Assembly (NCBI RefSeq): GCF_014203705.1
Contig: NZ_JACHJR010000001.1
Coordinates: 1,116,001-1,180,000 of the forward strand
DNA length: 64,000 bases
Direction: 5' to 3'
DNA from: Kitasatospora gansuensis
GTDB lineage: Bacteria; Actinomycetota; Actinomycetes; Streptomycetales; Streptomycetaceae
Shown: one piece after another, positions 17,827 through 26,023 of the stretch
How positions within the stretch are numbered: position 1 is the first letter of the stretch
How the letters are laid out: every line of letters begins with the position of its first letter
Made by a program: the position numbers and the translations under genes
Notes under the pieces: model-generated
Database searches by the model: none
What the model saw: only the letters and a program-made list of their open reading frames with translations
What the model was told of the DNA's origin: nothing

Positions 17827-20085
17827 GTGCGACCCTCCCGGATACCGATGGCCCAGTTGGGCCGTCTGCTCACCCTCGCGTTCGCGTTCATCCTCACGCT
17901 CGGCTTCTTCGCCCCGCAGAGCCGCGCCGCGAGCACCGCCCCGGCCGCCCCCACCGGCCAGCCCTCGACCCGGGCCATTCCGGTGCCCAAGTCCGCCGAG
18001 GTGCCGAAGGACGGCCGCCCGACCCCGGGCACCGCGACCGAGGCCGCCGACGCGCCCAAGGCGGCCGCCCAACTGCCCGCCGCCGCACCGCAGTCCAAGC
18101 AACTGCGGTCCGCCCCGGCGGCCACTCAAGCCGCCTGCGCGTTCGGCAACAGCACCGGCAGCGCGCTGGTCCAGCAGGTCAAGGCCGCGAGCCTGGACTG
18201 CGTGAACTCGCTGTTCAACCTCACCGGGACCGAGGCCCAGGCCACCTTCCGCGAAGCCCAGATGGTGACCGTCGCCAACGCCCTTCGGGACAGCGCGACT
18301 TCGTACAACGGCACGAACTCCGGCTCGGCCGGTCAGCTGGTGCTCTTCCTGCGCGCGGGCTACTACGTGCAGTGGAAGTACCCGGACGTCGTCGGCACGT
18401 ACAACTCCCCGCTGCAGAGCGCGATCCGGGGCGGGCTGGACGCGTTCTTCGCGGCCCCGCACGCCAAGGACGTCACCCAGGCCAACGGCGAGACCCTGGC
18501 CGAGGCCGTCACCCTGATCGACAGCGCCCAGGAGAACGCCCGCTACACCGGCGTGGTCAAGGGCCTGCTGAACAGCTTCGACAGCAGCTGGACCGGCGCC
18601 ATGCGGGACGCGGTGGCCAACACCAAGACGGTGATCGAGCGCGGCACCGAGCTGCCCGCCTTCGTCGCCGCCCTGCAGGCCGACGCCGGCTTCGCCGGTG
18701 CGATGGCCGGCCTGGTCACCCGCAACAGCTCGATGATCAACGGCGGCGACCTGGCCACCGACATCGGCATCCAGCTCGGCGGTCTGCTCGCCGTCCCCGA
18801 ACTCAAGGCGCAGGCCCGGCCACTGGTCAAGGACCTGGTCAACCGCTACCCGCTGGTCGGCGCGACCGGGCCGCTCACCATGAACCTGGCCTGGTTCGCC
18901 GAGAAGCGCGACACCGGCAACTGCTCGTACTACGGCCTCTGCGACCTGCCCACCCGGCTGGTCCCGCTGGTCCTGACGGTCAACCACACCTGCAGCCCGA
19001 GCCTGCGGATCCGCGCGCAGCAGATGACCGCCGCCGAGCTGGCCGCCACCTGCACCAGCCTGGCCAACCAGGACGCGTTCTTCCACCAGCTGGTCAAGGA
19101 CGGCGGCCCGGTCGCGGGTGACCTGAACACCGCCCTCGAGGTGGTGGTCTTCGACGCCTACTACGACTACAGCCTCTACGCCTGGTCGATGTACGACATC
19201 GAGGTCGACAACGGCGGCATGTACCTGGAGGGCGACCCGTCCAAGGCCGGCAACCAGGCCCGCTTCATCGCCCACGAGGCCAGCTGGCTGCGCCCGGCGT
19301 TCTCGATCTGGAACCTCAACCACGAGTACACCCACTACCTCGACGGCCGCTACAACATGCTCGGCGACTTCGAGGCGGGCGTCTCCACCCCGACCATCAT
19401 GTGGGTCGAGGGCGTCGCCGAGTACGTCTCCTACAGCTACCGCAACGTCCGCTACGACGACGCGATCGCCCAGGCCGCCAAGGGCACGTACAAGCTGAGC
19501 GAGCTGTTCAACACCACGTACGAGAACGCGGACTCCACCCGGATCTACAACTGGGGCTACCTGGCGGTCCGGTACATGCTCCAGTCGCACCCGCAGGACG
19601 TGGCCACGCTGCTCGGCCACTACCGCGCCGGCAACTGGGCGGCCGCCCGGACGCTGCTCACCTCCACCATCGGCACCCGCTACGACACGGACTTCGCCAC
19701 CTGGCTGACCGCCTGCGGCGCCGGCAACTGCGGCACCCTGCCGCCGGTCCAGGCCCCGCTGTGCACCGCCGCCGACGCCCGTCAGTTCGACAAGAACTGC
19801 CGCCGCGACAACGCGAGCGCCACCACCGGGAACTACAGCTACAGCTTCCTGTACCTGCCCGCCGGCGTGCAGAGCCTGACCATCACCACCGCGGGTGGCA
19901 CCGGCAACGCCGACCTCTACTACAACGGCGGCAGCTGGGCCACCACCGGCTCGTACCTGCAGAAGTCCACGAACAGCGGCAACGGCGAGACGCTGACCAT
20001 CAGCAACCCGCCGGCCGGCTGGGTCTACTTCAGCCTCCACGCCCAGCAGGGCTTCTCCGGCACCACGGTCACCACGCAGTACTGA
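17827..20085 (+). CDS. Secreted M9-family collagenase
   Basis: Zinc metalloprotease of peptidase family M9, 752 aa from the GTG at 17827, preceded by GGAGG eight bases upstream; an earlier in-frame ATG at 17743 lies in the promoter repeat and is rejected. A Sec signal peptide (about 1-37, ending SRAAS) and a Pro/Ala/Thr-rich linker precede the collagenase activator and peptidase domains. Zinc ligands are His499 and His503 in HEYTH, with Glu528 in EGVAEY as third ligand, the gluzincin spacing. The last roughly 85 residues form a PPC-type domain (SYSFLYLPAGVQ...), which probably binds substrate. It would degrade collagen-like protein outside the cell for nutrition. Confidence 0.9.
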   Translation: MRPSRIPMAQLGRLLTLAFAFILTLGFFAPQSRAASTAPAAPTGQPSTRAIPVPKSAEVPKDGRPTPGTATEAADAPKAAAQLPAAAPQSKQLRSAPAATQAACAFGNSTGSALVQQVKAASLDCVNSLFNLTGTEAQATFREAQMVTVANALRDSATSYNGTNSGSAGQLVLFLRAGYYVQWKYPDVVGTYNSPLQSAIRGGLDAFFAAPHAKDVTQANGETLAEAVTLIDSAQENARYTGVVKGLLNSFDSSWTGAMRDAVANTKTVIERGTELPAFVAALQADAGFAGAMAGLVTRNSSMINGGDLATDIGIQLGGLLAVPELKAQARPLVKDLVNRYPLVGATGPLTMNLAWFAEKRDTGNCSYYGLCDLPTRLVPLVLTVNHTCSPSLRIRAQQMTAAELAATCTSLANQDAFFHQLVKDGGPVAGDLNTALEVVVFDAYYDYSLYAWSMYDIEVDNGGMYLEGDPSKAGNQARFIAHEASWLRPAFSIWNLNHEYTHYLDGRYNMLGDFEAGVSTPTIMWVEGVAEYVSYSYRNVRYDDAIAQAAKGTYKLSELFNTTYENADSTRIYNWGYLAVRYMLQSHPQDVATLLGHYRAGNWAAARTLLTSTIGTRYDTDFATWLTACGAGNCGTLPPVQAPLCTAADARQFDKNCRRDNASATTGNYSYSFLYLPAGVQSLTITTAGGTGNADLYYNGGSWATTGSYLQKSTNSGNGETLTISNPPAGWVYFSLHAQQGFSGTTVTTQY

Positions 20086-20103
20086 GCGGAGCGGTTCAAC
20101 AGC

Positions 20104-20140
20104 GGAGCCCCGCAGGCCGGTCACCGGCCTGCGGGGCTCC
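20104..20140. terminator. Bidirectional terminator between convergent genes
   Basis: A perfect 17-bp stem (20104-20120 with 20124-20140) and 3-base loop lie between the collagenase stop and the stop of the leftward regulator. It is very stable and symmetric, without a long T-run, as is usual for actinomycete terminators. Confidence 0.85.
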
Positions 20141-20147
20141 CTGCGTG

Positions 20148-21296
20148 CTACTCCCCGGCCCGGGCGGCCGCCGGGCCGCCCAGGGTGCCGGTGGGGTTCA
20201 GGTCGACGCCCAACTCGCTGATCAGGAAGCCCGCGTGGAGCCGGCTGCGGGCGCCGAGCTTGTCCATGATGTCGGAGACGTGGCGCTGGCAGGTGCGCAG
20301 CGACATGCCCATCCGGCGGGCGATCGCCCGGTCCTCCAGGCCCTGGACCAGCAGCCGGACGATGGACAGCTTCATGTCCTCGGAGATCGCCAGCACCCGC
20401 TCCTGGCTGTAGTTCTCCGGGAAGGGCGTGGCGCTGGTCCAGGCGCGCTCGAAGGCGCCGATGGCGAAGTCCACCAGGCTCGGGTCGCGGAGCAGCAGGC
20501 AGCCGGTGTCGCTGTCGCGCATCGCGATCACGGCGGCCGACTGGTCGAAGGCCAGCATCCGCATGAACCCGTCGCCGAGGGTGCGGATCTCGGCGCCGAT
20601 CCGGGAGACGTGGTCGACGTACTCCACCGTCACCGTGCTGAACTGGGCGGTGTGCTGGTACAGGGTGCGCATCCGCACCCCGCGTCTCAGCACCCGCTCG
20701 GTCTTCTCCAGCGACTCCTTGAGCACGTCGTCCCGACGGGCGCCGCCCGGCTGGGAGGTGAGGATCTCGTGCTCGGCCCGGTCGGCCAGCTCGGTGATGA
20801 TCGAGCGGACGCTGTCCAGGTCGGTCAGCCGCTGCACGCCGCCGGAGTCGCCGGGGGTGAACCTGGCCTGCTCGTAGATGTTCTGAAAGACCGTCAGCCG
20901 TTCCCTGGTCGCCTCGACCTCACGGCGGCGCTCCTCGATCTCCTGCAGGGCCGGGGCCAGCAGCTCGCTCGCCGCCGCCGCCGGCACCCCGGCCACCAGC
21001 ATCCCGGGGCGGGTGGCCGAGCGTTTGAGCAGCCTGAGCTCCAGCAGCCGGTCGACCCGCGCGGAGCCGGCCGGGCCGGCCCGCAGCTCGTCGCCGTCCA
21101 CCTGTTGCCGCTCGACCACGTGCTGGAACAACTCCAGCTCCTCCTGGCCGAGTTGGCCCAATAACGAGGAGATGCCAGGTGCTACGGAGCCCAAGATCAC
21201 AGTCCCATCCCGGTCGAATGTGCATGCGAGGGAAGCGTTCGCAATCGTAACGTGCGCCGGGCATGCCAGCACCTGATCCACCCTCAGATCCTTCAC
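20148..21296 (-). CDS. LuxR-type HTH transcriptional regulator with TTA codon
   Basis: DNA-binding regulator of up to 382 aa. The N-terminal part (about 45-90, LGQEELELFQHVV then RLLELRLLKR) looks like a TrmB/winged helix. A helical linker (EIEERRREVEATRERL) and a central PLD-like/sensor region follow. The C-terminal LuxR HTH (about 305-365) contains LVQGLEDRAIARRMGMSLRTCQRHVSDIM. The start is uncertain: GTG 21296 has no clear ribosome-binding site, and later GTGs (for example at V33) are possible. Codon 45 is TTA (21162-21164), so translation should depend on the bldA tRNA if the gene starts upstream of it, linking the regulator to development. Similar proteins are frequent orphan regulators in streptomycetes; target unknown. 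Confidence 0.85.
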   Translation of the reverse strand: MKDLRVDQVLACPAHVTIANASLACTFDRDGTVILGSVAPGISSLLGQLGQEELELFQHVVERQQVDGDELRAGPAGSARVDRLLELRLLKRSATRPGMLVAGVPAAAASELLAPALQEIEERRREVEATRERLTVFQNIYEQARFTPGDSGGVQRLTDLDSVRSIITELADRAEHEILTSQPGGARRDDVLKESLEKTERVLRRGVRMRTLYQHTAQFSTVTVEYVDHVSRIGAEIRTLGDGFMRMLAFDQSAAVIAMRDSDTGCLLLRDPSLVDFAIGAFERAWTSATPFPENYSQERVLAISEDMKLSIVRLLVQGLEDRAIARRMGMSLRTCQRHVSDIMDKLGARSRLHAGFLISELGVDLNPTGTLGGPAAARAGE

Positions 21297-21467
21297 TGCG
21301 CAAGCACATCGGGCCCACTCTGTCCGACTATGTCAGGTATGGGCCCCTCGCATCTGCGTCATGGCGTACTCACGACCCCTTGAGGGGCCTTACCGCCCTT
21401 TCCCCGGCGCGGCAGACTCAGCGTGTCGGGAAAACCCGGAGAGCACCCGGATTCTGGAGGGGAAACC

Positions 21468-21650
21468 ATGGACCGCAAGATTCTCACCACCGCCGCCGTA
21501 TTCGTCGCCGCGACCGTCACCGCCCTCGCCGCCACCCTGTCGGTGGGCTCGGCCGCCGCCGGTTCGGTGGCCGACGGCGGCACCCAGACGCCCGCCGTCA
21601 CCTCCCAGCCCTCGCCCAGCCCGACCGCCGCTGACCTGGGCTGGGGCTGA
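21468..21650 (+). CDS. Small exported peptide, 60 aa
   Basis: A strong ribosome-binding site (GGAGGGG, 21456-21462) precedes this 60-codon gene. The product is a basic start (MDRKI), a hydrophobic Ala-rich segment with a likely signal-peptidase site around SAAAG, and a short Gln/Pro/Ser/Thr-rich mature tail ending DLGWG. Nothing in it identifies a function. It stands alone between the LuxR-type regulator and the regulator of the NRPS cluster. It could be a cell-wall associated peptide or a signalling peptide; the assignment as exported rests on the signal peptide only. Confidence 0.65.
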   Translation: MDRKILTTAAVFVAATVTALAATLSVGSAAAGSVADGGTQTPAVTSQPSPSPTAADLGWG

Positions 21651-21832
21651 TCCGTCCGGCCGGAGTCGGACCACACCGGACGGCCACCCCACCCGGGCGG
21701 CACCGGCGGCGGAGGACGGCTCGGGACACCCACCCGAGCGGCGGTAGGGGTACACCCCTGGAACCCCACTATTACCGCCGGACCCGCAGGACACAATCAA
21801 TCCGGAACAGAGAGACGTGGTGAACGGAAACC

Positions 21833-23011
21833 GTGGACGAAGCGATGATTTCCGTCCGATTCTCCGGGCTGCTCCGGGAATTCCGCAGGAACTCGGGACT
21901 GACCCAGCAGGAACTGGCCGACCTCTCCGCGCTGAGCGTGCGAGCGGTACGGGACCTGGAGTCCGGCCGGGTGCACCGGCCGCGCCGGGAGACCGTCCGG
22001 CTGCTGGTCACCACCCTGCGCCTGGAGGGCGCCCGCCGAGCCGCCTTCGAGGAGGCCGCCGCGGCCGAGCCCGCCGAACCGGCCCCTCCCAACAGTCCGT
22101 TCACCATGCTCGGCCGGGCCGACGAGGTCCGCGCACTGCTGGAACTGCTGCGCTCCGGCGGGCAGCGGCTGATCTCGCTCACCGGACTTCCCGGCGTCGG
22201 CAAGACCCGGCTCGCCACCGAGGTGGCCGAACGGCTCCGGGCGAGCGGCTGGCAGATCTGCTGGCACCCGGGCGGCCGGCCCCCCGTCGGCGACACCCTG
22301 CTGGTGCTCGACGGCGCACCGCCGAGCGACCCTGGCATCGCTGAACTCCTGCGCAGGCACCCCGGTTTGCGGGTGCTGGCGACCGCCACCGGACCGCTCC
22401 GACTGCCGGGCGAACGGGTGATGCCGCTGGCCCCGCTGGCCGCTCCCCGGCCCGCCCCCGGCGCCGACCCGGCCGCACTGCTCCGGCAGGACGCCGTACA
22501 GCTCTTCCTCTCCCACGTCCGCCGGGTCCGGCCCGGCTACCAGTTCGCCGCGGGCGAGGTGGCCGTGGTGGCCGAGCTCTGCCGACGGCTGGACGGGCTG
22601 CCGGCCGCGATCGAGCACGCCGCCGACTGGTGCCTGATCCACCCGCCGCACCGGCTGCTGGCCTGGGCCAGGGAGGACCCGCTGGCGGTGGCCTGCTCCC
22701 CGGTCGCCGACGGCACCGGGCCCGACCTGCGCACCGCCGTCCGTACGGCGGCCGAGGAACTCGGCTCGGGCCCCGGCCAGTTGCTCCGCCTGCTGGCGGT
22801 CAGCGGCCGGCCCAGGACCTTCGAGGAGATCGTCGGCTACGTCGGCCGGCCGGCCGCCGAGGTGGCCAGGGGCGTGCACGCGCTGCTGCTGCGCGGGCTG
22901 ATCCGCAGTGCTCCGGGCAGTGGCGTCGAGTGCTTCGCCGTACCCGGCCTGGTCCGCCGCGCGCTCGCCGAACTCCCGCTGCCGGGCGTCCGGCTGCTCG
23001 CCGCGGTCTGA
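21833..23011 (+). CDS. XRE-type HTH / P-loop ATPase regulator, likely cluster-specific
   Basis: A protein of 392 aa combining an N-terminal XRE/Cro helix-turn-helix (residues about 10-65, SGLTQQELADLSALSVRAV) with an AfsR/NB-ARC-like ATPase. The ATPase has Walker A GLPGVGKTR near residue 122 and a Walker B-like LLVLDGAP near 162, and continues with a helical arm to about 390. The usual C-terminal TPR domain is missing, so this is a short version of the family. A GTG at 21833 and an ATG at 21845 are both possible starts. It lies immediately upstream of, and in the same direction as, the NRPS cluster and is the best candidate for its pathway regulator; that role is inferred. Confidence 0.82.
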   Translation: MDEAMISVRFSGLLREFRRNSGLTQQELADLSALSVRAVRDLESGRVHRPRRETVRLLVTTLRLEGARRAAFEEAAAAEPAEPAPPNSPFTMLGRADEVRALLELLRSGGQRLISLTGLPGVGKTRLATEVAERLRASGWQICWHPGGRPPVGDTLLVLDGAPPSDPGIAELLRRHPGLRVLATATGPLRLPGERVMPLAPLAAPRPAPGADPAALLRQDAVQLFLSHVRRVRPGYQFAAGEVAVVAELCRRLDGLPAAIEHAADWCLIHPPHRLLAWAREDPLAVACSPVADGTGPDLRTAVRTAAEELGSGPGQLLRLLAVSGRPRTFEEIVGYVGRPAAEVARGVHALLLRGLIRSAPGSGVECFAVPGLVRRALAELPLPGVRLLAAV

Positions 23012-23214
23012 CCCAGCGTCACACCTCGTATGCGGCAGAGTCCGAACCGCCGCACTGCTGCCGGTCCCAACTGCCTGGCCCGCCCCGCCCCGCTGCCTAG
23101 CGTCTGCTGCTGGCGCCACCACCGGAGCGCCTCCGCCGACCGGCCGGTGCCCCGCATCCCGGAACCGCACCCCGCGCCTCGGCGAGCCCACCATCACCCC
23201 TGTGAGAGTCGATC

Positions 23215-23703
23215 ATGGAGCTGGACAATCACCCCTGCCCGCCCGCCCTCGGGCCGGGCACCCACGGCCTGGACGTCGTGGTCACCAGTGTGGCCTCCGA
23301 CGCGCACACCTGGAACCTGATCTACCTTCAGCTGCTGCTTGAGGAGCTCGGCCACCGGGTGACCAACCTCGGCTCCTGTGTGCCGGACCAGCTGATGGTC
23401 GACGAGTGCCGGACCCGCCGCCCCGACCTGATCGTCCTCTCCACCGTGAACGGCCACGGCCTGAACGACGGCCGCCGGGTGATCGGACAGCTGCGGGACT
23501 GCGCCGAGCTGCGCACCACCCCGATCGTGATCGGCGGCAAGCTCGGCATCTCCGGTGCCGAACAGGGCTCGCACGTCGGCGAGTTGGTGGACGCCGGGTT
23601 CGACGCGGTGTTCGAGGACAGCGCGGGCATCGTCGGCTTCCACGACTTCGTCCGGGCCCTGCCGGCCGGCCGCCGGGCGCTGCCGACCGGGGGTGTCCGA
23701 TGA
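23215..23703 (+). CDS. Glutamate (methylaspartate) mutase S subunit, B12-binding
   Basis: Small cobalamin-binding component of glutamate mutase, 162 aa, which rearranges L-glutamate to (2S,3S)-3-methylaspartate together with the E subunit encoded next. The base-off/His-on B12 motif is present as Asp29-x-His31, but the usual Gly of DxHxxG is Asn34 (SDAHTWN). The later pocket motifs are VLSTVNGHG and VIGGKLG. The length is close to bacterial MutS/GlmS (about 137-160 aa). The stop overlaps the E-subunit start by four bases (ATGA). It is the first gene of an overlapping block of six, in which it would supply an unusual amino acid to the NRPS. Confidence 0.9.
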   Translation: MELDNHPCPPALGPGTHGLDVVVTSVASDAHTWNLIYLQLLLEELGHRVTNLGSCVPDQLMVDECRTRRPDLIVLSTVNGHGLNDGRRVIGQLRDCAELRTTPIVIGGKLGISGAEQGSHVGELVDAGFDAVFEDSAGIVGFHDFVRALPAGRRALPTGGVR

Positions 23704-25010
23704 CCCCGCCCGTGCTGCCGGCCGGCTCGTTCGGCGGCTTCGTGCAGGCCGCCCGCCGCTCCGGCCACCTGGTGGTGCAGCCCCGGATGGGGATGAGCGA
23801 CCCGTACCTGATGCGCGAGGGCCTGCTGGCCACCCGGCGGGCCGACGCGAGCACCGTCGGCACCATCACGCTGGACAGCTACACCCGGGTCGGCGACCAC
23901 GAGGCGGCCCGCCGCGCGCTGGCCGACGGCGTGCCGCTGAACGGCTACCCGATCGTGGCGTACAGCACCGCCACCACCCGGGCCGTCACCGACGGGATCG
24001 CCGGCACCGGCTTCCCGGTGCAGGTCCGGCACGGTTCGGCCGCTCCGCAGGACATCCTGGAAGCGGTGGTGGCGGCCGGTCTGACGGCCAGTGAGGGCGG
24101 GCCGATCTCCTACTGCCTGCCGTACAGCCGGACCCCGATCGAGCAGTCGGTGGCCAACTGGGAGGCCAGCTGCGCCATCCTGGCCCGGCTGCGCGAACAC
24201 GGGGCCGAGCCGCACCTGGAGACCTTCGGCGGCTGCATGATGGGCCAACTCGCCCCGCCCGGGCTGCTGGTGGCGATCAGTGTGTTGGAGGCGTTGTTCT
24301 TCCGTCAGCACGGCCTGCGCAGCGTCTCGCTGAGCTACGCCCAGCAGACCCACCCCGAGCAGGACGAGGAGGCGGTCACCGCGCTCGGCCGGATCGCCGC
24401 CTCGCTGCTCGGCGACCTGGACTGGCACATCGTCATCTACGCCTACATGGGCGTCTACCCGCGCACCCCCGGCGGCGCCCGGCTGCTGCTGGAGGAGGCG
24501 GCCAGGCTCGCGGTGCGCACCGGCGCGGCCCGGCTGATCGTGAAGACCTCCGCCGAGGCGCACCGGATCCCCACCATCGCCGAGAACGTCACCGCCCTGG
24601 AGGCCGCCGCCCGCGCCTCCGAACAGGTCAGGCCGACCGCCAGCGTCCAGGACACCGGCATCCACCAGGAGGCCCTGGGCCTGGTGCAGGCGGTGCTTGA
24701 CCTGGACCCGGACCTCGGCCGGGCGCTCACCAAGGCGTTCGCGCTCGGGGTGCTGGACGTCCCGTACTGCCTGCACCCCGACAACGCCGGCCGGGCCCGC
24801 AGCTACCTCGACTCGGCCGGGCGGCTGCACTGGTCCGACACCGGCGCGATGCCGGTACGCGGCACCGGCCGCGGCGTCGGCCGGATGACCTCGGCCGGGC
24901 TGCTCGGCTCGCTCTCCTACGTCCAGCAGCGGTTCGACCGGCTCGCGGTCGAGACCGCCGGACTCCGTCAACTCACCACCCCCGCCCCGCAGAAGGAGTA
25001 CGCCCGATGA
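23700..25010 (+). CDS. Glutamate (methylaspartate) mutase E subunit
   Basis: Catalytic TIM-barrel subunit of glutamate mutase, 436 aa. It carries the substrate-binding segments typical of the family: QVRHGSAAPQDILEAVVA (substrate arginine) near residue 104, TASEGGPISYCLPYSR near 130, and a C-terminal cobalamin-facing part. It starts at an ATG that overlaps the S-subunit stop, so the two subunits should be made in equal amounts. The next gene overlaps its stop in the same way. Glutamate mutase genes occur in antibiotic clusters where 3-methylaspartate is an amino acid building block or a precursor of a beta-amino acid starter. Confidence 0.9.
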   Translation: MTPPVLPAGSFGGFVQAARRSGHLVVQPRMGMSDPYLMREGLLATRRADASTVGTITLDSYTRVGDHEAARRALADGVPLNGYPIVAYSTATTRAVTDGIAGTGFPVQVRHGSAAPQDILEAVVAAGLTASEGGPISYCLPYSRTPIEQSVANWEASCAILARLREHGAEPHLETFGGCMMGQLAPPGLLVAISVLEALFFRQHGLRSVSLSYAQQTHPEQDEEAVTALGRIAASLLGDLDWHIVIYAYMGVYPRTPGGARLLLEEAARLAVRTGAARLIVKTSAEAHRIPTIAENVTALEAAARASEQVRPTASVQDTGIHQEALGLVQAVLDLDPDLGRALTKAFALGVLDVPYCLHPDNAGRARSYLDSAGRLHWSDTGAMPVRGTGRGVGRMTSAGLLGSLSYVQQRFDRLAVETAGLRQLTTPAPQKEYAR

Positions 25011-26023
25011 CCACCACCGCCGACGCCCCGACCACCCGGGGGCTGCTGCTCCCGCCGGCCGACCCCCGGCAGCACCTCACCTCACCCACCACCCGTACGG
25101 TGCTCCGGCTCCAGCAGCACATGCTGGCGGCGGCCCGCGAGTACCTGACCGGCGCCGGGTTCGCCGAGATGATGCCGCCGATCATCGGCCCGGTCACCGA
25201 CCCCGGCGGGCGCGGCTCCAAGCAGGTGGACGTCGACTTCTACGGCCACAAGTACAAGCTGATGACCAGTGCGATCCTCTACAAGCAGGCTTCGCTGCTG
25301 GCCTTCCCGAAGATCTTCTGCATCGCGCCGAACGTCCGGCTCGAGCCGCTGGAGACCGCCAACACCAGCCGCCACCTGGCCGAGTTCCACCAGATCGACG
25401 TCGAGATGGCCGGGGCCTCCCGGGACCAGATCACCGCCGTGCTGGAGGAGTTGGTCCGGCACATCGTCTCCCGGGTGGTCACCGACCTGCCCGCCGAGTT
25501 CGCGGAGCTGGGCCGGGACACCTCGGTCTTCACCGCCCTGCTGAACCAGGCCTTCGGCCGCCGCACCCACGCCGAGGCGGTGTCCGAGCTCATCGGGCTC
25601 GGCCACCCGCAGAACCCGGACGCCGAGATCGACTGGGAGGGCGAGGCACTGCTCTCCAGCCGCTCCGCCCAGCCCTTCTTCGTCACCGACTACCCGAAGG
25701 GCTCGCGCGGCTTCTACGACCGGGAGAGCGCCCAGGACCCGGGCGTGCTGCGGAACTTCGACCTGCTGGCGCCCGAGGGCTACGGCGAGCTGTGCAGCGG
25801 CAGCGAGCGGGAGTACGACTACGCCCGGATCGTCACCCGGATGCGGGAGACCGGCGAGAACCCGGCCAAGTACGGCTGGTACCTCAAGCTGGTCCGCGAG
25901 GGCATCCCGGCCAGTGCGGGCTTCGGCATCGGGGTCGAGCGGTTCACCCGCTACCTGGCCGGTCTGGACGGTGCCTGGCAGGCCAACGCCTTCCCCAAGC
26001 TGCCCGGCGTGGTGTCGCCGTGA
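25007..26023 (+). CDS. Stand-alone AsnRS/AspRS-like catalytic domain, possible asparagine-type synthetase
   Basis: A class II aminoacyl-tRNA synthetase core of 338 aa with the N-terminal anticodon-binding OB domain absent. Visible motifs: an N-terminal helix and FGEMMPP-like motif 1 region (FAEMMPPIIGP), motif 2 region SRHLAEFHQIDVEM (121-134), and motif 3 GFGIGVERF with the ATP-binding Arg312. Such truncated AsnRS paralogues act in archaea as ammonia-dependent asparagine synthetases. Placed between glutamate mutase and a glutamate-synthase-like protein, it may adenylate 3-methylaspartate for amidation or transfer. That substrate is inference; aspartate activation is the alternative. ATGA overlap with the E-subunit gene; GAAGGAG upstream. 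Confidence 0.82.
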   Translation: MTTTADAPTTRGLLLPPADPRQHLTSPTTRTVLRLQQHMLAAAREYLTGAGFAEMMPPIIGPVTDPGGRGSKQVDVDFYGHKYKLMTSAILYKQASLLAFPKIFCIAPNVRLEPLETANTSRHLAEFHQIDVEMAGASRDQITAVLEELVRHIVSRVVTDLPAEFAELGRDTSVFTALLNQAFGRRTHAEAVSELIGLGHPQNPDAEIDWEGEALLSSRSAQPFFVTDYPKGSRGFYDRESAQDPGVLRNFDLLAPEGYGELCSGSEREYDYARIVTRMRETGENPAKYGWYLKLVREGIPASAGFGIGVERFTRYLAGLDGAWQANAFPKLPGVVSP

